Shown here: piece by piece, positions 1 to 12,321 of the stretch | Position numbering within the stretch: position 1 is the first letter of the stretch | Layout: the number at the start of each line of letters is the position of its first letter | Assembly: GCA_027924585.1 (NCBI GenBank) | Contig: BSBM01000047.1 | Coordinates: 25,302,501-25,366,500, forward strand | Direction: 5' to 3' | DNA from: Larix kaempferi | Lineage: Eukaryota > Streptophyta > Pinopsida > Pinales > Pinaceae | Length of the DNA: 64,000 nt | Made by a program: the position numbers and the translations under genes | The notes under the pieces: model-generated | What the model was told of the DNA's origin: nothing | The model's database searches: none | The model's input: only the letters and a program-made list of their open reading frames with translations

Positions 1-99
1 GGAAAAATAAGGCAATACTAATTCACCCCCCTCTCAGTATTGTTGGATAAACCAACAATAGTTTGTACATAAAGAATAATTGGTGGGGTCCCCATGGTT

Positions 100-1530
100 T
101 TTATGCAAGCGGGTCACGACTGACCTGCTTTTCAGAGTTACACAGCTTTGATTCCGACTGATGCACACAGTGAACACATAATAGGAAATACCAAGAATTA
201 TGATTTCTATTAATAACCAAAAGAAAGTTACATGGGTGGTTTACAACGAGGGTGAATTCCCCTATGGCTCAATCAGCCTATTCTATTACACTAAAACTTA
301 TCCTACAAGCTATACAATAGATCATCTCCACTTCAGGGAGGAAACTAGAAATCACCGGAGAAGCCCCGTTGAAGAATTCCCCATCTCCTCGGCCTCTATC
401 TCTAATTATACAATTTCTCCACCACCTCAATTTTCGACTAAAGCGGCTTCTAGAAGCCTCTAGATTCCTTTGGAATTCCCCTTGGCTTTCTCATCAGTCG
501 GATCATGACCAGAACTAGTCAACTCCTCTTTCAGTTGCCTATTGCAACACTCCTGTTGTTGTCTTTATTCTATCATCCTATTCTACCGAATTTTCTGTTG
601 TCTAGGTCAGCTTCAAACCAAACCTCTCTTCACCTATCAGTCGTTCTACTCTGACTGCCTCTGTATCCATTGGCTCGACCTGTTGTCAACCACTATGAAT
701 CGTCCATCATAATTCCCTTTGATCGGACCACACTTGGACACGTTGGATTATAACTAGCCAACTATGTCGACCATCCTCTTGTCGAAACTTCTACTATGAC
801 TTCTTCTCCTGTCGCCTTTCCTTCAGTTGTGTTTGTCCAGTGATTGGTATTTTATTCTTTCCTAACCAACCACAACTGATCTCTTCCTTGACTGTAACTC
901 AGTCACGTTCATGCTACCTCAACCTTTTCCCTTGTCGACTGCTCCACTTATCCCTGACTAGTACTCGACTGGTTCTTACCCTTACCAAGACTTGGTCGGA
1001 TTCTTTCCCCTATGCCACTCAACCATTCCTCTAGTCAGTATTCTTCTTGTGTCCAACCAACTAAACGATTCAACTGTTGATTCCTTTGACCCTTCTAGTC
1101 TTTTTCATCTTCTCCTTCGACCACCTCTATGTAGTTGACACCATCTATGTTGGCTTTTCCACTGACTCGCCTAGTCCTCTGACTAGCCTCTACTCCGATG
1201 CGACTTAATCCTTCGATCGAAGTCTTCTCTTGGCCACCCACTCACCATCTGGTCCCACTACCTCTACCTTCCAATAGAAGGAATTCAACTCATTATAGCG
1301 ACTCCACACGACCATTTATCTTCTACCAGTTTGGTTCTTCACTGACCAGCCCCTTGTTGATCCTCTCTGTCGACTGCTCTTCTTCGACCAACTGTTTGGG
1401 CTTCACACACTCGCCCTTTTCCTTCACCTGGAAGTTTTTCATCCCCCTTCCAGTTGAATTCTCATTTCCTATCAGTGTTATTCAGTCTTAGGGCTGGATT
1501 CCCCTGCATCAAACTCCGAGGGTACGAAAA
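100..1530 (-). repeat. Left LTR (3' LTR) of a non-autonomous LTR element
   Basis: This stretch repeats in direct orientation at 3753-5190. Shared landmarks include the blocks starting at 121 and 3772 (both continuing as actgacctgcttttcagag), 'catctccacttcagggagga', and 'cggatcatgaccagaactag' at about 500 and 4150. The copies differ by many substitutions, so the element is old. The outer edge near 100 is approximate because the terminal bases have diverged and I could not match a target-site duplication. Bases 1-99 are flanking sequence with no recognisable feature. Confidence 0.75.
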
Positions 1531-1566
1531 GAAATTTTCCCTCGGTTCCTATCTTCCATCTGGGCT

Positions 1567-3501
1567 TCAACCTCTTCCTCTTTCATCGACGTTGATGCCA
1601 TACTTAGTACCAGATATGAACTGGTCCATCCACTTTATATTTCGTTCATTTCTCCTTTCTCGAAGTATCCTTAATGTCCTCAACCATGACATCATTCCTT
1701 CTCTAGACTTGGCAGTATCCACTCCTTTCACCAACTTGGTGAAGCACACAGATCCACTCAAATAGTTGTTCCAACCAACTATCTTCTTCACCAACAACCT
1801 ATGTTTGGTTCCAGTCTCACGGATGGCTCTCAATTTGGCTCTCATATTTTGTCTTCTTTCCTCCATCAAAATTATTTTCGACCATCCCAAAACCCATAGG
1901 TTCTGTCCGACCCTTGTGGTCGACGTTGTCTGGTGCGACGAATTGTTCAACACACTCATACCCAGAGTCAATTTGTTTGGGGTGTTTCTTTTTCTCGGTA
2001 ACCTCGTCGACATATCATCGACTGCACCAATTTTATTTTGGGATTCTATTCCCACTTCCCTTGTCGACACGAACACGATGACTTGCATCCAGACTACAAG
2101 TTTCTCCTCAGTCTGCAGTAGACTCACTATTGTTGTCATGGAATCACCTTCCACTACAAGTATTTCCATGACTTGATTCTCCTCTCCCTTCAACCATGGA
2201 CTTCGACTCCTGTCCACGTCATATGCTTCCTCGTCTGGGATCTTCCTGGAACTCTTTGCAACCCCCTCCTCTACACCCATGCACAGGTACTCCTTCGACT
2301 TATCAATCGAAGTCTTTGCCTCTATGAGGCTTGCTGGAAGACTCTCCCTTTTCCTGCCTTCTTCCATAGTGGTTGCTCCACCATCTTCATCTACGTCGGT
2401 GGAAATATTCTTGTCGCTTCCTGACTCAGTCTCGTCGGCATTCACATCGACATCTTTGTCTCCCACTTCAGACTCTCTTACATGAATATCATCGTTCTCC
2501 TTCACCTTGAAGGTCGCTTCCTCAACCATAATCATTCCTTTTTTTCCAATCCATTCATCCGACCTCACTTCCATCTCGTCGACGTTATTCTCGTACGACC
2601 TCTCCTTTGCTTCATCGACTACCTTCTTGGTTATTCTCTCCTCTTCATCAATAACATCTCAACGGTACTTTCCAAATACTTCTGTAGTGTTTGCCTCATT
2701 GACTTCCCCTTCATCGAGCATTTCCTTGACCAAGTTCACCATCCCGTCGGCACTATGCTCATCCAACTCCTCCTGAGAGTTCTCGCCCGACTCCCCTATT
2801 TTCACCTCTGGTTGTGATGACTTGACCATTTCTTCGGCATCTTCCTTCTATTTTAACCGTGTCCCCTCTGAGACATCTCCTAGCATATTTCCCTCCTCTG
2901 GGGAACATTATTCATCCTCTTCTGTCGGGTCCTCACGGGACTCTTCTTCTTTTGCAGATTCGTCTCTGCACCCAACGACTTGTGCTCTACTTAACACTTC
3001 CAACCTTCTATCGGTACGCTGTTGGATCTCATTCGTTTCCTCGACCGTGAGGATTCTCTCCCCTGACATTAGGATCTTCATCAACTTGTCTTGGTCGAAA
3101 GGTTCTCCATTGCCTTGTGCGGTCTCCATTGCTTCCATTTTGAGCATTGTCTCTCTCAGTGCATCACATATATTTTCCAAGGCCACTTCTCCGCACTACC
3201 TCTTCACATATGCACCTTTCTTCTATGTAGCTTCCTTCTAGACTCCTTGACTGAGTTCATATCTCTTCTGCCATTCCTCAACATTTCTACCCAGCCTATC
3301 TGTTGGAACTGCTATCTTCTATGAGCTCAAGCAGAGCTCTATTTTATTGTTATGTCTTCCATATTTCAACTGGGTTTTCCTCCTCTCCTGCAGGTATTCC
3401 ACCAACCAGCCCATTGTTGGTTTTCTTCCACGCTCCCGATCCTTGATTCCTCTATCTGCAACTCTACCCAAAACCACAGCTGTGGAGCTACAACTTTTCA
3501 T
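1567..3501 (-). pseudogene. Degenerate acidic reading frame of a retroelement without pol
   Basis: One minus-strand frame runs from about 3501 down to 1567, some 640 codons, broken by a small number of stops, several of them TAG near 3190-3320. The last 335 codons (2574-1567) are uninterrupted. The product is rich in Asp, Glu and Lys, with runs such as KDVDVNADETESG and a helical stretch around ENICDALRETMLKMEAMET that could form a coiled coil. I see no zinc knuckle, protease, RT or integrase motif, and I do not recognise the family. Its position between two LTRs and downstream of a primer-binding site makes it the element's own product, perhaps a gag-like or accessory protein. Its overlapping plus-strand frames are pyrimidine-rich shadows. 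Confidence 0.5.
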
Positions 3502-3738
3502 ACTTCCATAGATTGCCTCTACTCTGAAACCTGGTTCTAGAGAACTCTACCCCGCCTCCTGTGGGAGCTATTCCTTCATCTGATTTACCAGGCCTAAGCT
3601 CTACCCAACCGCATTCGGAGTTGTAACTTCACTCAATCGCTACTAGGTTCTCCACATCCTCTACAACCCTACCCAACCGCAGGTGGAGTTACCTTCACGT
3701 CCAATCGCAACTAGACTCGCCACGTAAGATTACAACTT

Positions 3739-3750
3739 GATTTGATACCA
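3739..3750 (-). other. Primer-binding site (initiator-Met type, degenerate)
   Basis: On the minus strand this reads TGGTATCAAATC, which matches 10 of 12 bases of the usual plant retroelement site TGGTATCAGAGC. It lies directly inside the right-hand LTR copy. This fixes the element's orientation as minus, with the right LTR as the 5' LTR. Confidence 0.6.
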
Positions 3751-3752
3751 AA

Positions 3753-5190
3753 TGATGTAGGCGATTTGCGACTGACCTGCTTTTCAGAGTCACGCAGCTC
3801 TAATACTCACTGATGCACACAGCGAACACACAAGCGGGAATGCCAAGAATTATGGCTTCTATTAATAATTGAAAGAAAATTACATGGGTGGTTTACAACA
3901 AGAGTGAATTCCCTTATGGATAAATTGACCTATTCTATTACACTAAAAATTAGCCTACAAGCTATACAATAGATCATCTCCACTTCAGGGAGGAAACTAG
4001 AAATCGCTGGAGAAGTCCCACAAAAGAAACCCCCATCTCCTCGGCCTCGATCTCTATTTATACAATTTCTCCACCGCCTCAATTTCCCGCTCAGGAGGAT
4101 TCTAGAAGCCTCTATCCTACTATGGAATTCTCCTCGACTTTCTCATCGATCGGATCATGACCAGAACTAGTCGAATCCTCTTTCAATATCCTGTTGCAAT
4201 GCTCCTATTGTCTTCTTTCTTCTTTCGACCCATTCTACCGACTTTTTTGCTGTCTGGGTCAGCTTCAAACTAGACCTCTATTCACCCATCATTCGGTTTA
4301 CTACGGTTGCCTCTGCATCCATTAGGTCGATCTTTCATTGAACATTCCAACTTGTCCATGGACATTCACTTTGAGCAAATCACTCTCGGAAATGTTGGCT
4401 TATAAATAGCCAACTACGTCGAACATTCTCTTGTTGACACTTCTACTGTGACTTCTGCTCCCGTCTCCTTTCCTTCAGTCGCGTTCATCCAATGACTAGT
4501 CTTTTCTTCTTTCCTGACCAACCGCAGCTGATCTCTTCCTTGACTGCAACTTAGTCACCTTCATGCTATGTCGACCTTTTCCCTTATCAACTACTCCACT
4601 TCTCCCTGACAAGTACTTGAATAGTTCTTACTTCGACCATGGCTTGGTCGGCTTCTTTCCCTATGCCACTTGACAATTCCTCTGGTCGACACTCTTCTTC
4701 CATCCAACCAGCTAAACGACTCAACTGTCGATTCCTTCGACCCTTCTAGTATTCATCGTCTTTTCCTTTGATCACCTCGATGCAGTCGGCATCATTTACG
4801 TTGGATTTTCCACCAACTTGCCTAGTCCTCCGACTAGCCTTAACTCCGATGCGACTTACTCCTTCGACCGAAGTATTCTCTTAGCTGTCCAGTCGCCATT
4901 TGGTCCTACTTCCCCTGCCTTCTCGCAGAAGGACTTCAATTCAATCTAGATAGCGGCTCCACATGACCATCTATCTTCTACCAGTTTGGTTCTTCACTGA
5001 CCAGCTCCCTTGTCGATCCTCTCTATTGATGACTCTTCTTCGACCGACTGTTTGATATTCACACACTCTCCATTTTCCATCACCTGTAAAGTCATCACCC
5101 CCCTTCTATTCGACTTCTCATTTCCTATCAGCGTCCATCGGTCTTAGGTTTGGATGCCCTTGCATCAAGTTTTGAGGGTGTCAAGGGACA
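3753..5190 (-). repeat. Right LTR (5' LTR) of the same non-autonomous element
   Basis: Direct repeat of 100-1530. On the minus strand it holds a good TATA box (TATAAATAG, about 4056-4064) in the middle of the LTR, as expected for a promoter driving transcription leftward into the internal region. The inner end carries the dinucleotide expected for an LTR (TG on the plus strand at 3753 or 3756). The outer end near 5165-5190 is approximate. The internal region is about 2.2 kb, so the whole element is roughly 5 kb with unusually long LTRs for its coding content, similar in plan to LARD-type elements. Confidence 0.75.
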
Positions 5191-6742
5191 AATTTGATGA
5201 TGGGTGGGATTCTTGCGGTTTTGGGTGAATTGGGGAATCAATTTGATGATGGAAAAAGTTCCCTTAGTTTTGAGTGAGTTAGGGAACCATTTCCATAATG
5301 ATGTGATGGTTGTTTTGAAAACGCAAAGACGGTTTCCCCATGAATCAATTCCATGCAAATTGTTCCTACGGGAATAATTAGATATAATTGGTTGCATCGG
5401 AGGGTGGGGGGCCCATTGGTGTCTTGGCGGAGGTGGTGATACGAAGAAGATGGCAAATGGTAGAATGCTCATGGAGGTATGAGTGGTCAACTTTGTTTCT
5501 TAATTGTAACATGTTCCAAGAAATTGGATCGTATCGACTGCTGAAGGTGGGGGAGTAAATGTGCAACTATAAAATGATGAACTATGGGTGGATTATTTCA
5601 AGGGTTATCGAATTCCTCGGGCTTGTGGGGGGTCGACATCTTGGGTGTCAAATAATGATGGGGATGCAATGGTGCGCACACCTATGGAGGGAAGATGCTA
5701 CCTGCAACGGTGACATTGATGGAATATCATTACTGGGGAGGGGAACCCTATGATTATCAGGGGGAATATCTAGTAAGTGAAAATGCAAACACAGGGAAGG
5801 CATTGCCTATATTCCAGTTTCAATATTACACCTATGATAGAAGTCTGACGCCATTGTTGAGGGGAGCAGTCTTCTTCTTATAATGGAAAAACAAGAGTTA
5901 TTCATGTCTTTGTCGTTATCCTGCACATACGGCTCAAATACGCAAGTGTAATAAAGGTCATAACAAAGGTATTGACGATGCAAAATTGACAACCAAAACA
6001 TAGCGCACTTGTGGCTTGGACTAGAAAAATAGGTGCTAGATGGAACTATCTGGTTTGGGGAGCAAGATGCGCCATGTTGTAGATCTCATCGTGTTGATTG
6101 TGGTGGTGTAGATGGTTCATCAAACGAAATTACGATTTGGATGTGGTGAAGGTTTGAAAATTGGGTCAAATCACTATAAAAGGGGTGGGGCCCATTTTCC
6201 GAGGTAATTTGTACTTTGTGCATATTTTGTGATTTGGAGCTGTCTACATTGATTCAGGGTGATCTGAGCCTCCGTTTTTCGATCAGCGAGATCCACGTAA
6301 TCCTAAATCCTATCCTAGTGATTTTGGTTGGGTTAGTTTTTAGGGATGGGAGTGTTTAGGGTCATACAACCTTATTTAATGTTCATTAGGGGACCGTGCG
6401 TGATTTTGGGTTTTCCAATGCTACCACGTGGGAAAACACGGAATAACGCACAATTGATAATTGATATCAAATGCGCACTGGAGCCGCATGACTGTGTGTT
6501 GTTCAGTCGAACAGTAAGCACGACAGAGTAGAACGAGGTTCTCGTGACTAGGGCAGGGCGGGGTTACTTGGTTCATTCACATGAAGCATGACTATGACTT
6601 TGGGAGACCGCGCTGTCAATGCAAGTTTTCAGATATAACCACGCTGGTTGAGTTTTGAAGTTTTGTTTTGGCATTTGGTGGGTGCCAAGAGTGAACATGA
6701 TATGGGTTGTTTGTATTTGCAGGAGTTTGAGGTGAGACCACC
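5191..6742. other. Spacer, no gene seen
   Basis: About 1.5 kb between the LTR element and the first PMD copy. Only short, unrelated reading frames occur on either strand. The part from about 6180 to 6740 probably belongs to the following retroelement (upstream region of its plus-strand PMD gene), but no LTR end, primer site or polypurine tract could be placed. Confidence 0.4.
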
Positions 6743-8245
6743 ATGGAATACATCAAGTGGGGAGAGCTCCATTATGACGATCTAGTGGATGATCTGGCCA
6801 GTGATATGAGGGACACTCAGACGTTTAGGGATGCAGGGCTCTTGGAAATTTTCAACTTCCCTTTGCTTCGGTTGACTAAATTCTTGCTGTTGTGGATCAT
6901 CCATATGCGGGGTCTGGATAGAGGGGTCTTCTGAGTCGAGGATCATGATATCTAGATAACTAAGGAGGATATATACTTCCTGACATGATTGTTGGCCTAA
7001 GGGGTGATTGATTCGGTCTGTTTACAGTTGGGGGCAGATCATAGTATATAGGGTTTTATAGACTAGTACTATAGGAGAGATGCTACGATTGACAAATTGG
7101 GTTAGATCCTGGTGACCCATATTCAGAGCCTTGTTGTTCGGGTGATAGTTACAATGGTTCTACGATTGTTGGGGGTATCCTATACACAAAGGATCACTGG
7201 GAGTTAGTTCAAGCTGTTGGAGCAGGTGATAGCAGAGAAGAGAGTGGCTTGGAGGCCTATGTTGTTGAGGGGGTTGACGGCCCAGATGACCGATATCTGT
7301 CGCGATAGAGGAGAGAGAAATTTTCTGTACAACATTGCCTTGTGCTCGTATTTCTTCAAGTGATTTCCATCATTGAGACCACAGGTGGTGGTACCTGCGA
7401 GGGGGCATCAGGAGCCCTGGATGATGTACTCGGGGCGGGTGATGCCACATGTGGGTGGTGGGGAGGTAGGCCATGTCTTTACCCCCCACTAATTGGACAT
7501 CTAGGAATAGAGGATAGACCATCTGGAGAGATACTCTTGGAGTGACATGGATTACCGAGGGGATTTAGAGCTATCGGTGCCACCCGAGGGGTGGGATCTC
7601 ACAGGTATGATTTTTGTTTCTATGTTTCATATTTATACATAGTTTATTTTTTGTACATATTTTCAGTATGCACATATTTGTTATGTATATCGAGTATTGA
7701 CTGTGGTTTTTTTATCCATGATCCAGATGTGGGTGCAGTGAGACCCCCACGGGTCAAGAGATGACACAATGATCATTTTGAGAGGGATCAACTAGCAGGG
7801 ATTGCTAGTGTAGTAGGTAGGGTTGTTGGCATAGGTAGTCCTAGGGCCATTTTCGGTGCAACAAATAGAGCGAAAACAGGGGGAGCACCTACCAAGTGAG
7901 TAGTCTAAGTGATCGTGATGAGAAGATCCTAGCTGGTCTGGTGAGGCGTCTTGGAGTGATGGTGGAGGGCATGGACAACCGGGATTTGGCCGAGCTAGGT
8001 GAATGAGATGGACCATACTATTTAGATGCCAGTAGAGCTTGGGGATGGGTCTCGTCATTTGATGAGGAGGGTGGCCATAATGGGTCACTAGGTACGAGCA
8101 ACGCAAGGTGGTCATTGTTTGGATATTGATGCTAAGGGGAGATCTCGTAAGAGGCATAGAGTGGACCTGAGGGAACAGCCTAGGGAGGCTGGTGGGGATG
8201 CACTAGAGGTAGTACATCCATTGTCTATTCTGGGGCTTGACTAGC
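6743..8245 (+). pseudogene. Plant mobile domain (PMD) gene, copy 1, decayed
   Basis: The product belongs to the plant mobile domain family (MAIN/MAIL1 and transposon-borne relatives). The frame begins at 6743 (MEYIKWGELHYDDL) and is soon broken by stops and shifts. Landmarks shared with copy 2 appear in order: FRDAGLLEIF, ITKEDIYFLT near 6960, NFLYNIALCSYFFK near 7320, and MDYRGDLELSVPPEGWDLTG up to 7604. A 122-bp intron with GT-AG ends (7605-7726) follows, then an exon starting with codons for DVGAVRPP, just as in copy 2. Degraded coding can be followed to about 8245 (VRRLGVMVEGMDNRDLAELG near 7940-8005). It lies tail to tail with a minus-strand RNase H in the same retroelement. It cannot encode a full protein. 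Confidence 0.65.
7605..7726 (+). other. Intron of PMD copy 1
   Basis: The donor reads CTCACAG|GTATGA and the acceptor GATCCAG|ATGTGGG. The flanking coding text and the position match the intron of copy 2 at 18089-18181, although the intron sequences themselves have diverged. It is AT-rich, as plant introns are. Confidence 0.7.
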
Positions 8246-8762
8246 TGGAGCCTTCAAGCTAGATGCAAGTGTTAGGAACTCTGTATTTTGTATAGGGGTT
8301 GGTTCCGATGTATTTATGTATAGATGTAGACAATGGGAGGCCGATTTTTAATGTATCCCCAAAAGGAAACTGATTCTTTTTGTATATGGCTTATGAGGCC
8401 ACATTTTGTACATGACACATTATTTTTTGACGATATATATATATACCATTTTGACAACACATGTATGGTTATGGTCTAATGTATGTATGTGATGTATTGA
8501 TGTTGATGTATGCGATGATGATGTGTATATGTATGTTTTGATATGCTCCATGTGTAGTTGCAGGTACTTGCACATGATTTGTATGATGAGCGACACACAT
8601 ACATACTTGCTTGGTTTTTGTATGCAGAGGTTAGAGAGATGGTTGTTGTATCAGATGCCAATCAAACACCTGGTTTGCGACATGGTCATCGAATGCATTG
8701 ATGTTCCTTTGGACATGCGTGAAGGAGATGGTTTCAAACTATTGCATTAGGAAGCCCACCCA
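8246..8762. other. AT-rich spacer between PMD and RNase H
   Basis: Noncoding sequence between the convergent ends of the PMD gene and the RNase H frame. It contains a short ATATATAT run near 8440 and degenerate atgtatg-type repeats at about 8460-8540. No gene is visible. Confidence 0.4.
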
Positions 8763-9077
8763 TAAAAATTTACGAAAGAGGAGCGGATTGAGGACCCGAA
8801 AGACCTAGTTGCGTTTAGAGACAACTAGCTGGGAATCTAGGTATACGTGCATATGGTGGATGCCAATGTGGGTGGAATCACTTAAGAGACCAATGAAAAC
8901 ATCATATTCTGGTTGGTTGTTGGTAAGTGCCCCCAGACAAACTCCTCCAGTGTGGTAGAGAGTTTGGAAGGGGGTGTAAAGAGCCCAAGCAACTGATGTG
9001 AGATTCTTGGACCATTGACTTGCACTGTCGACGAATCCGATATAGATGTCTACTCGCAAGGACATATGCATAAACAA
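8763..9077 (-). pseudogene. Retroelement RNase H domain, copy 1
   Basis: The product is an RNase H of the type carried as an extra domain by Tat-lineage Ty3/gypsy elements. Residues include IGFVDSASQ (first catalytic Asp), NNQPEYDVFIGLL (the usual Glu position followed by an altered Ala) and VYLDSQLVVSK (second catalytic Asp). The frame stops soon after that motif. The region starts at an ATG that aligns with the ATG of copy 2 (19059), but the splice-acceptor-like CAG before that ATG is CAT here. There is no RT or integrase beside it; instead the protease region follows within 0.6 kb, so at least RT and integrase have been deleted from this copy. Confidence 0.65.
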
Positions 9078-9199
9078 AAGATGGTTTTATTCTCAATCAA
9101 AGGGATTGGAAATACTAAAATAGAAAATGATACATTGCGCAAACGTGACAAGGGAAAAATATGTGTTCTCCCTTCTATTGGTGGGGGACCTTTAAATGT

Positions 9200-9639
9200 T
9201 GGAACATAGGGTGGTACCGTGGTGGTATCATACTCGTCAGGAATTGGTGATTATCCAACATTTGAAAGAATATCCCCTAGTGTTGTTTAGATAACTAGTG
9301 ATAGAGGTGGGAAATCCAATTCTTCGCCAAAAGACGAGGAATCATCACTAGTTAGTAAACCTCCCAAAGAAGATGCAGTATCGATGGTATCTGATAAAGG
9401 GGGAACAACTTCATTAGTGGGGAATCCTTGAGGGATTGTGATGAGGTAGGAGAGTTGATATTGCATCCTAATTATTTCGAGGTGGGCTTCTCTTTTAGTG
9501 CATAAAATGGGACACTAGAACAAAAAGTGGGAAGTGTCGCCACAGGAGTGGCATGGGCATGGTACTCGGGCATGGAGAGGTATCTTTGCCAGAGGGAGGG
9601 TGGCTTGATCCAGAAATGCTGTGATGGCCCTGGAGAGGA
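9200..9639 (-). pseudogene. Residual pol spacer between RNase H and protease
   Basis: This 440-bp stretch joins the RNase H of copy 1 to the protease. In the intact family plan it should contain a long linker, RT and integrase. None is found, so this is probably the remnant of the protease-RT linker next to a deletion junction. Reading frames are short on both strands. Confidence 0.3.
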
Positions 9640-10020
9640 TCATGTGAGTATGATGACAACATGATGAGCATCCATCATGGTGTTCTGTCTTCGTAATATC
9701 CATTGGTGGGGGATCTTGCGGCGTCCAGGCTCAATGGGAACAAATGTAATGGCGAGGATCGAGGAGGCGACTGCCTTCACGTAATGCATGTAACTATGCC
9801 CCAAAAGGATGATGTATTCAAGTTGGGCATCGAATACCTCGATATCGATTATGACCATCTTTCCCCCCAGCTTGACATGAACATTTTGGTATAATCCTCT
9901 TGGTTGGGATGGACTCCCATCATATGCGTGAAGAGATATAGATGAGGGTACTAGCTTAGGTGATCCCAATCGCTTCCAAACATTGGAGGACATGATGCAT
10001 GTGGATGCGTCTTCATCGGT
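9640..10020 (-). pseudogene. Ty3/gypsy aspartic protease, inactive copy
   Basis: The minus-strand frame starts near 10017 with FTDEDASTCIMSSNVW and continues into KRLGSPKLVPSSISLHAYDG, then VHVKLGGKMVIIDIEVFD and YIILLGHSYMHY. This matches the retropepsin of the neighbouring element (25677-25960). The active-site loop reads D-E-D-A where the neighbour has D-E-G-A, so the conserved glycine is replaced by aspartate and the enzyme should be inactive. The frame ends at 9640. Confidence 0.65.
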
Positions 10021-10406
10021 GAATCATAATGTTTTTTACCATGATGGGGACTTGGAATGTGACTAACAAGGGTAGTCATGGTTCACCTTTGTTGAGATCG
10101 AAGTTCATGAGACACGAGTAGGAAGATTCAACGAAGCTAAGGGCATTAAGTAATGCATTGTTTGAGTTGGGAAAGACTACAACACTTCCAATGTGGGCAT
10201 CGTGGTAGGTTACTGAGCCAAGTCATCCACAATATTGTAATCATGGGTGGCTTTCATATGAGGGTTATTAGGGGTGCATCAAATTGGGACTTAGGGGATA
10301 CATGGGATTTTTTCACCACTTAGGAGTGGTATTTGCAAAGGACCCCTCGAGGGAATAGGGACATATTCCACTCGAAGGGTTTCAGTCCTATCATAACCTT
10401 TGGATC

Positions 10407-11284
10407 TCAGGTATGTAGGTTGACATCCAGTGTGTAGATGTTCTGGATGGAGCCATCATTGGAAGACAGGGTTCCTGTTGTTGAGTGACAACCCCTTGAT
10501 TGGAAAAGGGTTGTTGTAAGACAACGGTTTGGGGTTGTGTAGCATTGGGTGCCTGAGGGGGATTTACCATTTTTTCTTCTTAGCTCCACCAATTGTTGGA
10601 ATTCGGGGATAAGAGGGAAATCGTGAGTATAGTGGCCATATTCTACACAAATGGAACAAGAGTAATTGGTCCTCAAGTTTGTGTTTTTCCCTTTCTTGGG
10701 GGGTTATTATCCCCTACATTTGGGTTTCCCTAATTATGGTTCGGATGGGGAGAGGGGTTTCCCCCTTGCCTTTGTTGTTGGTTCTGTTTTTTCTTTCCCT
10801 TCTCCTTCCCCTGATTTTGAGGGTTCTGGGGATTTGCTGCATTCAACTGCTCAAATTGTTGGGCTTGTTGTGCAAAAGAGGGTTGAATTAGATTTACCCC
10901 CATATGAGGTGTGGGGATGAACCAGTAGGACATGGGAATGGGTAGTAAGGGTTATACCCCGACGGTGGGATAAAGGTGGTTTGTGCTCCATAGAATGTGG
11001 ATGTAGGAGCGACTTTTGTCATTTACGGTGGAGGTACCATCGATAGTTGGATTTCATTAGGGTAGGTTAGACTATAGGGTCCATACAATAAATGACCAAG
11101 TGGAGGATTTTGTACAAGAGAAGGGGGTGCCGACACGGAAGGGATGGGTGGGCACTGCGGTGCCATATTGAATGACATAGAAGTATGAGGGGGGTGAACC
11201 TTTACTTGGTGGGAAATGGACCCAATAAGCCCATCCTCTGAATGTGACAAACCCACAGGTGTAGGATCCAATGACCGATGTCAA
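10407..11284 (-). pseudogene. gag C-terminal part with zinc knuckle, copy 1
   Basis: The frame from 10676 reads NYSCSICVEYGHYTHDFPLIPEF, a decayed nucleocapsid knuckle in which the last Cys is replaced (HDF where the second copy has HQC). Upstream pieces (10933-10730 and 11284-11023) are proline-, glutamine- and asparagine-rich, such as QAQQFEQLNAANPQNPQNQ, as in the linker of plant gag proteins. The pieces lie in different frames, so several small indels have occurred. The expected order gag, knuckle, protease is kept from right to left. Confidence 0.55.
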
Positions 11285-12321
11285 GGGGCATCGAGAAGGA
11301 TGGTGTATAAATACCTAGATTGTGCATAGATAAGATCGAAATGTTGGGCCTTAAGAATGGCCTCTTCCTCATTTTGTGGCATATATGTGGCGACATCTTC
11401 TGCAATGTCCATTTGGAGTTATTTAATGAACCAATCCAATAGGAATGTGGGTTGTATCTTGTTTTTACACAATGTGTGGCATCTACGCCACTCATGGATA
11501 TGGTCCACAATGTGTGTAGATGTGTTTTGATGAAATTCTGTGAGAATTTTGAGGCCGAGGTCATGGCAAATATGAAGCTGGAAGTATGTGAGAAATGCGT
11601 TGGCCAATATCGCAAAGGTGGTATGGGTCGATCTTGGTAAGTTCACATACCATTTGGTTGTCGTCCCAATGAGGGTGCATTGGAAGAGGTGAAGCCTCAC
11701 TGAGTCTTCCACTGTGTTGTTGGAGGAATGCCATAGGTGAAACGACATGACATGGTTGGCGGGGTTGTCTCCTTGTTTACCTTTGAATTTAGGATCATCC
11801 AAGGGGAGCCTATCTGGCATAGTTGGCCATGTTTGATCATGCGTGATAGGGTCATTGATCAATTTGGCCAAATATGGGAGATTGAGGATAGCCATGAAAG
11901 GTAAGGTGGGAGTTGGTCCTACCATTGTGTGTTGTGTGTGGTTTCCACAAGTGGGAGACCGAGGTGGTGTTGAAAATAATGAATGACCTCCTACAAGAGA
12001 GCAGGGGTCAAAATGGTCCAAAGGATCTCTTATATCTCTAAGGGGAGAATACAAAGGAGGTCCTCTTCCGAGAGGAGGGGAGGCAAAGGGATCTAAATTC
12101 ACTCTGAGGGGATAAAATGAAGGAGAACCTCTTCCCACAGAGGATGAGGTGAAAGGATCTACACCTTCTCTGATAGGAGAAAATGATTCAATTAAGGAGC
12201 ATCCTCGCCTTGATGATCCTATCAGTGTGTCCAGGTAGATGCCCTGGCTAGAGTATCTCCCTTGTGAACTATGAGGAGAAAGAGGGAAAAAACCCCTCGA
12301 GAGGGGGGATAGGACTTCCAT
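11202..12321 (-). pseudogene. Ty3/gypsy gag (retrotrans_gag) copy 1
   Basis: The longest frame (12321-11419, 300 codons) has a Ser/Pro/Arg-rich N-terminus and then the plant gag core: PFMAILNLPYLAKLINDPITHD, NPANHVMSFHLWHSS, TTKWYVNLPRSTHTTFAILA and HIHEWRRCHTLCKNKIQPTFLLDWF. It continues in another frame (11615-11202) after an indel. The same blocks occur in gag copy 2 (for example HVTTFHLWCSS and TKWYIELPVAAYDNF at 26.7-27.5 kb), so the two elements are one family. The protein would form virus-like particles in the cytoplasm if intact. Confidence 0.7.

Noticed and set aside
200-3540. Many plus-strand reading frames rich in Ser, Leu and Phe
   Set aside because: They are antisense to the retroelement, follow the pyrimidine-rich strand and show no domain.
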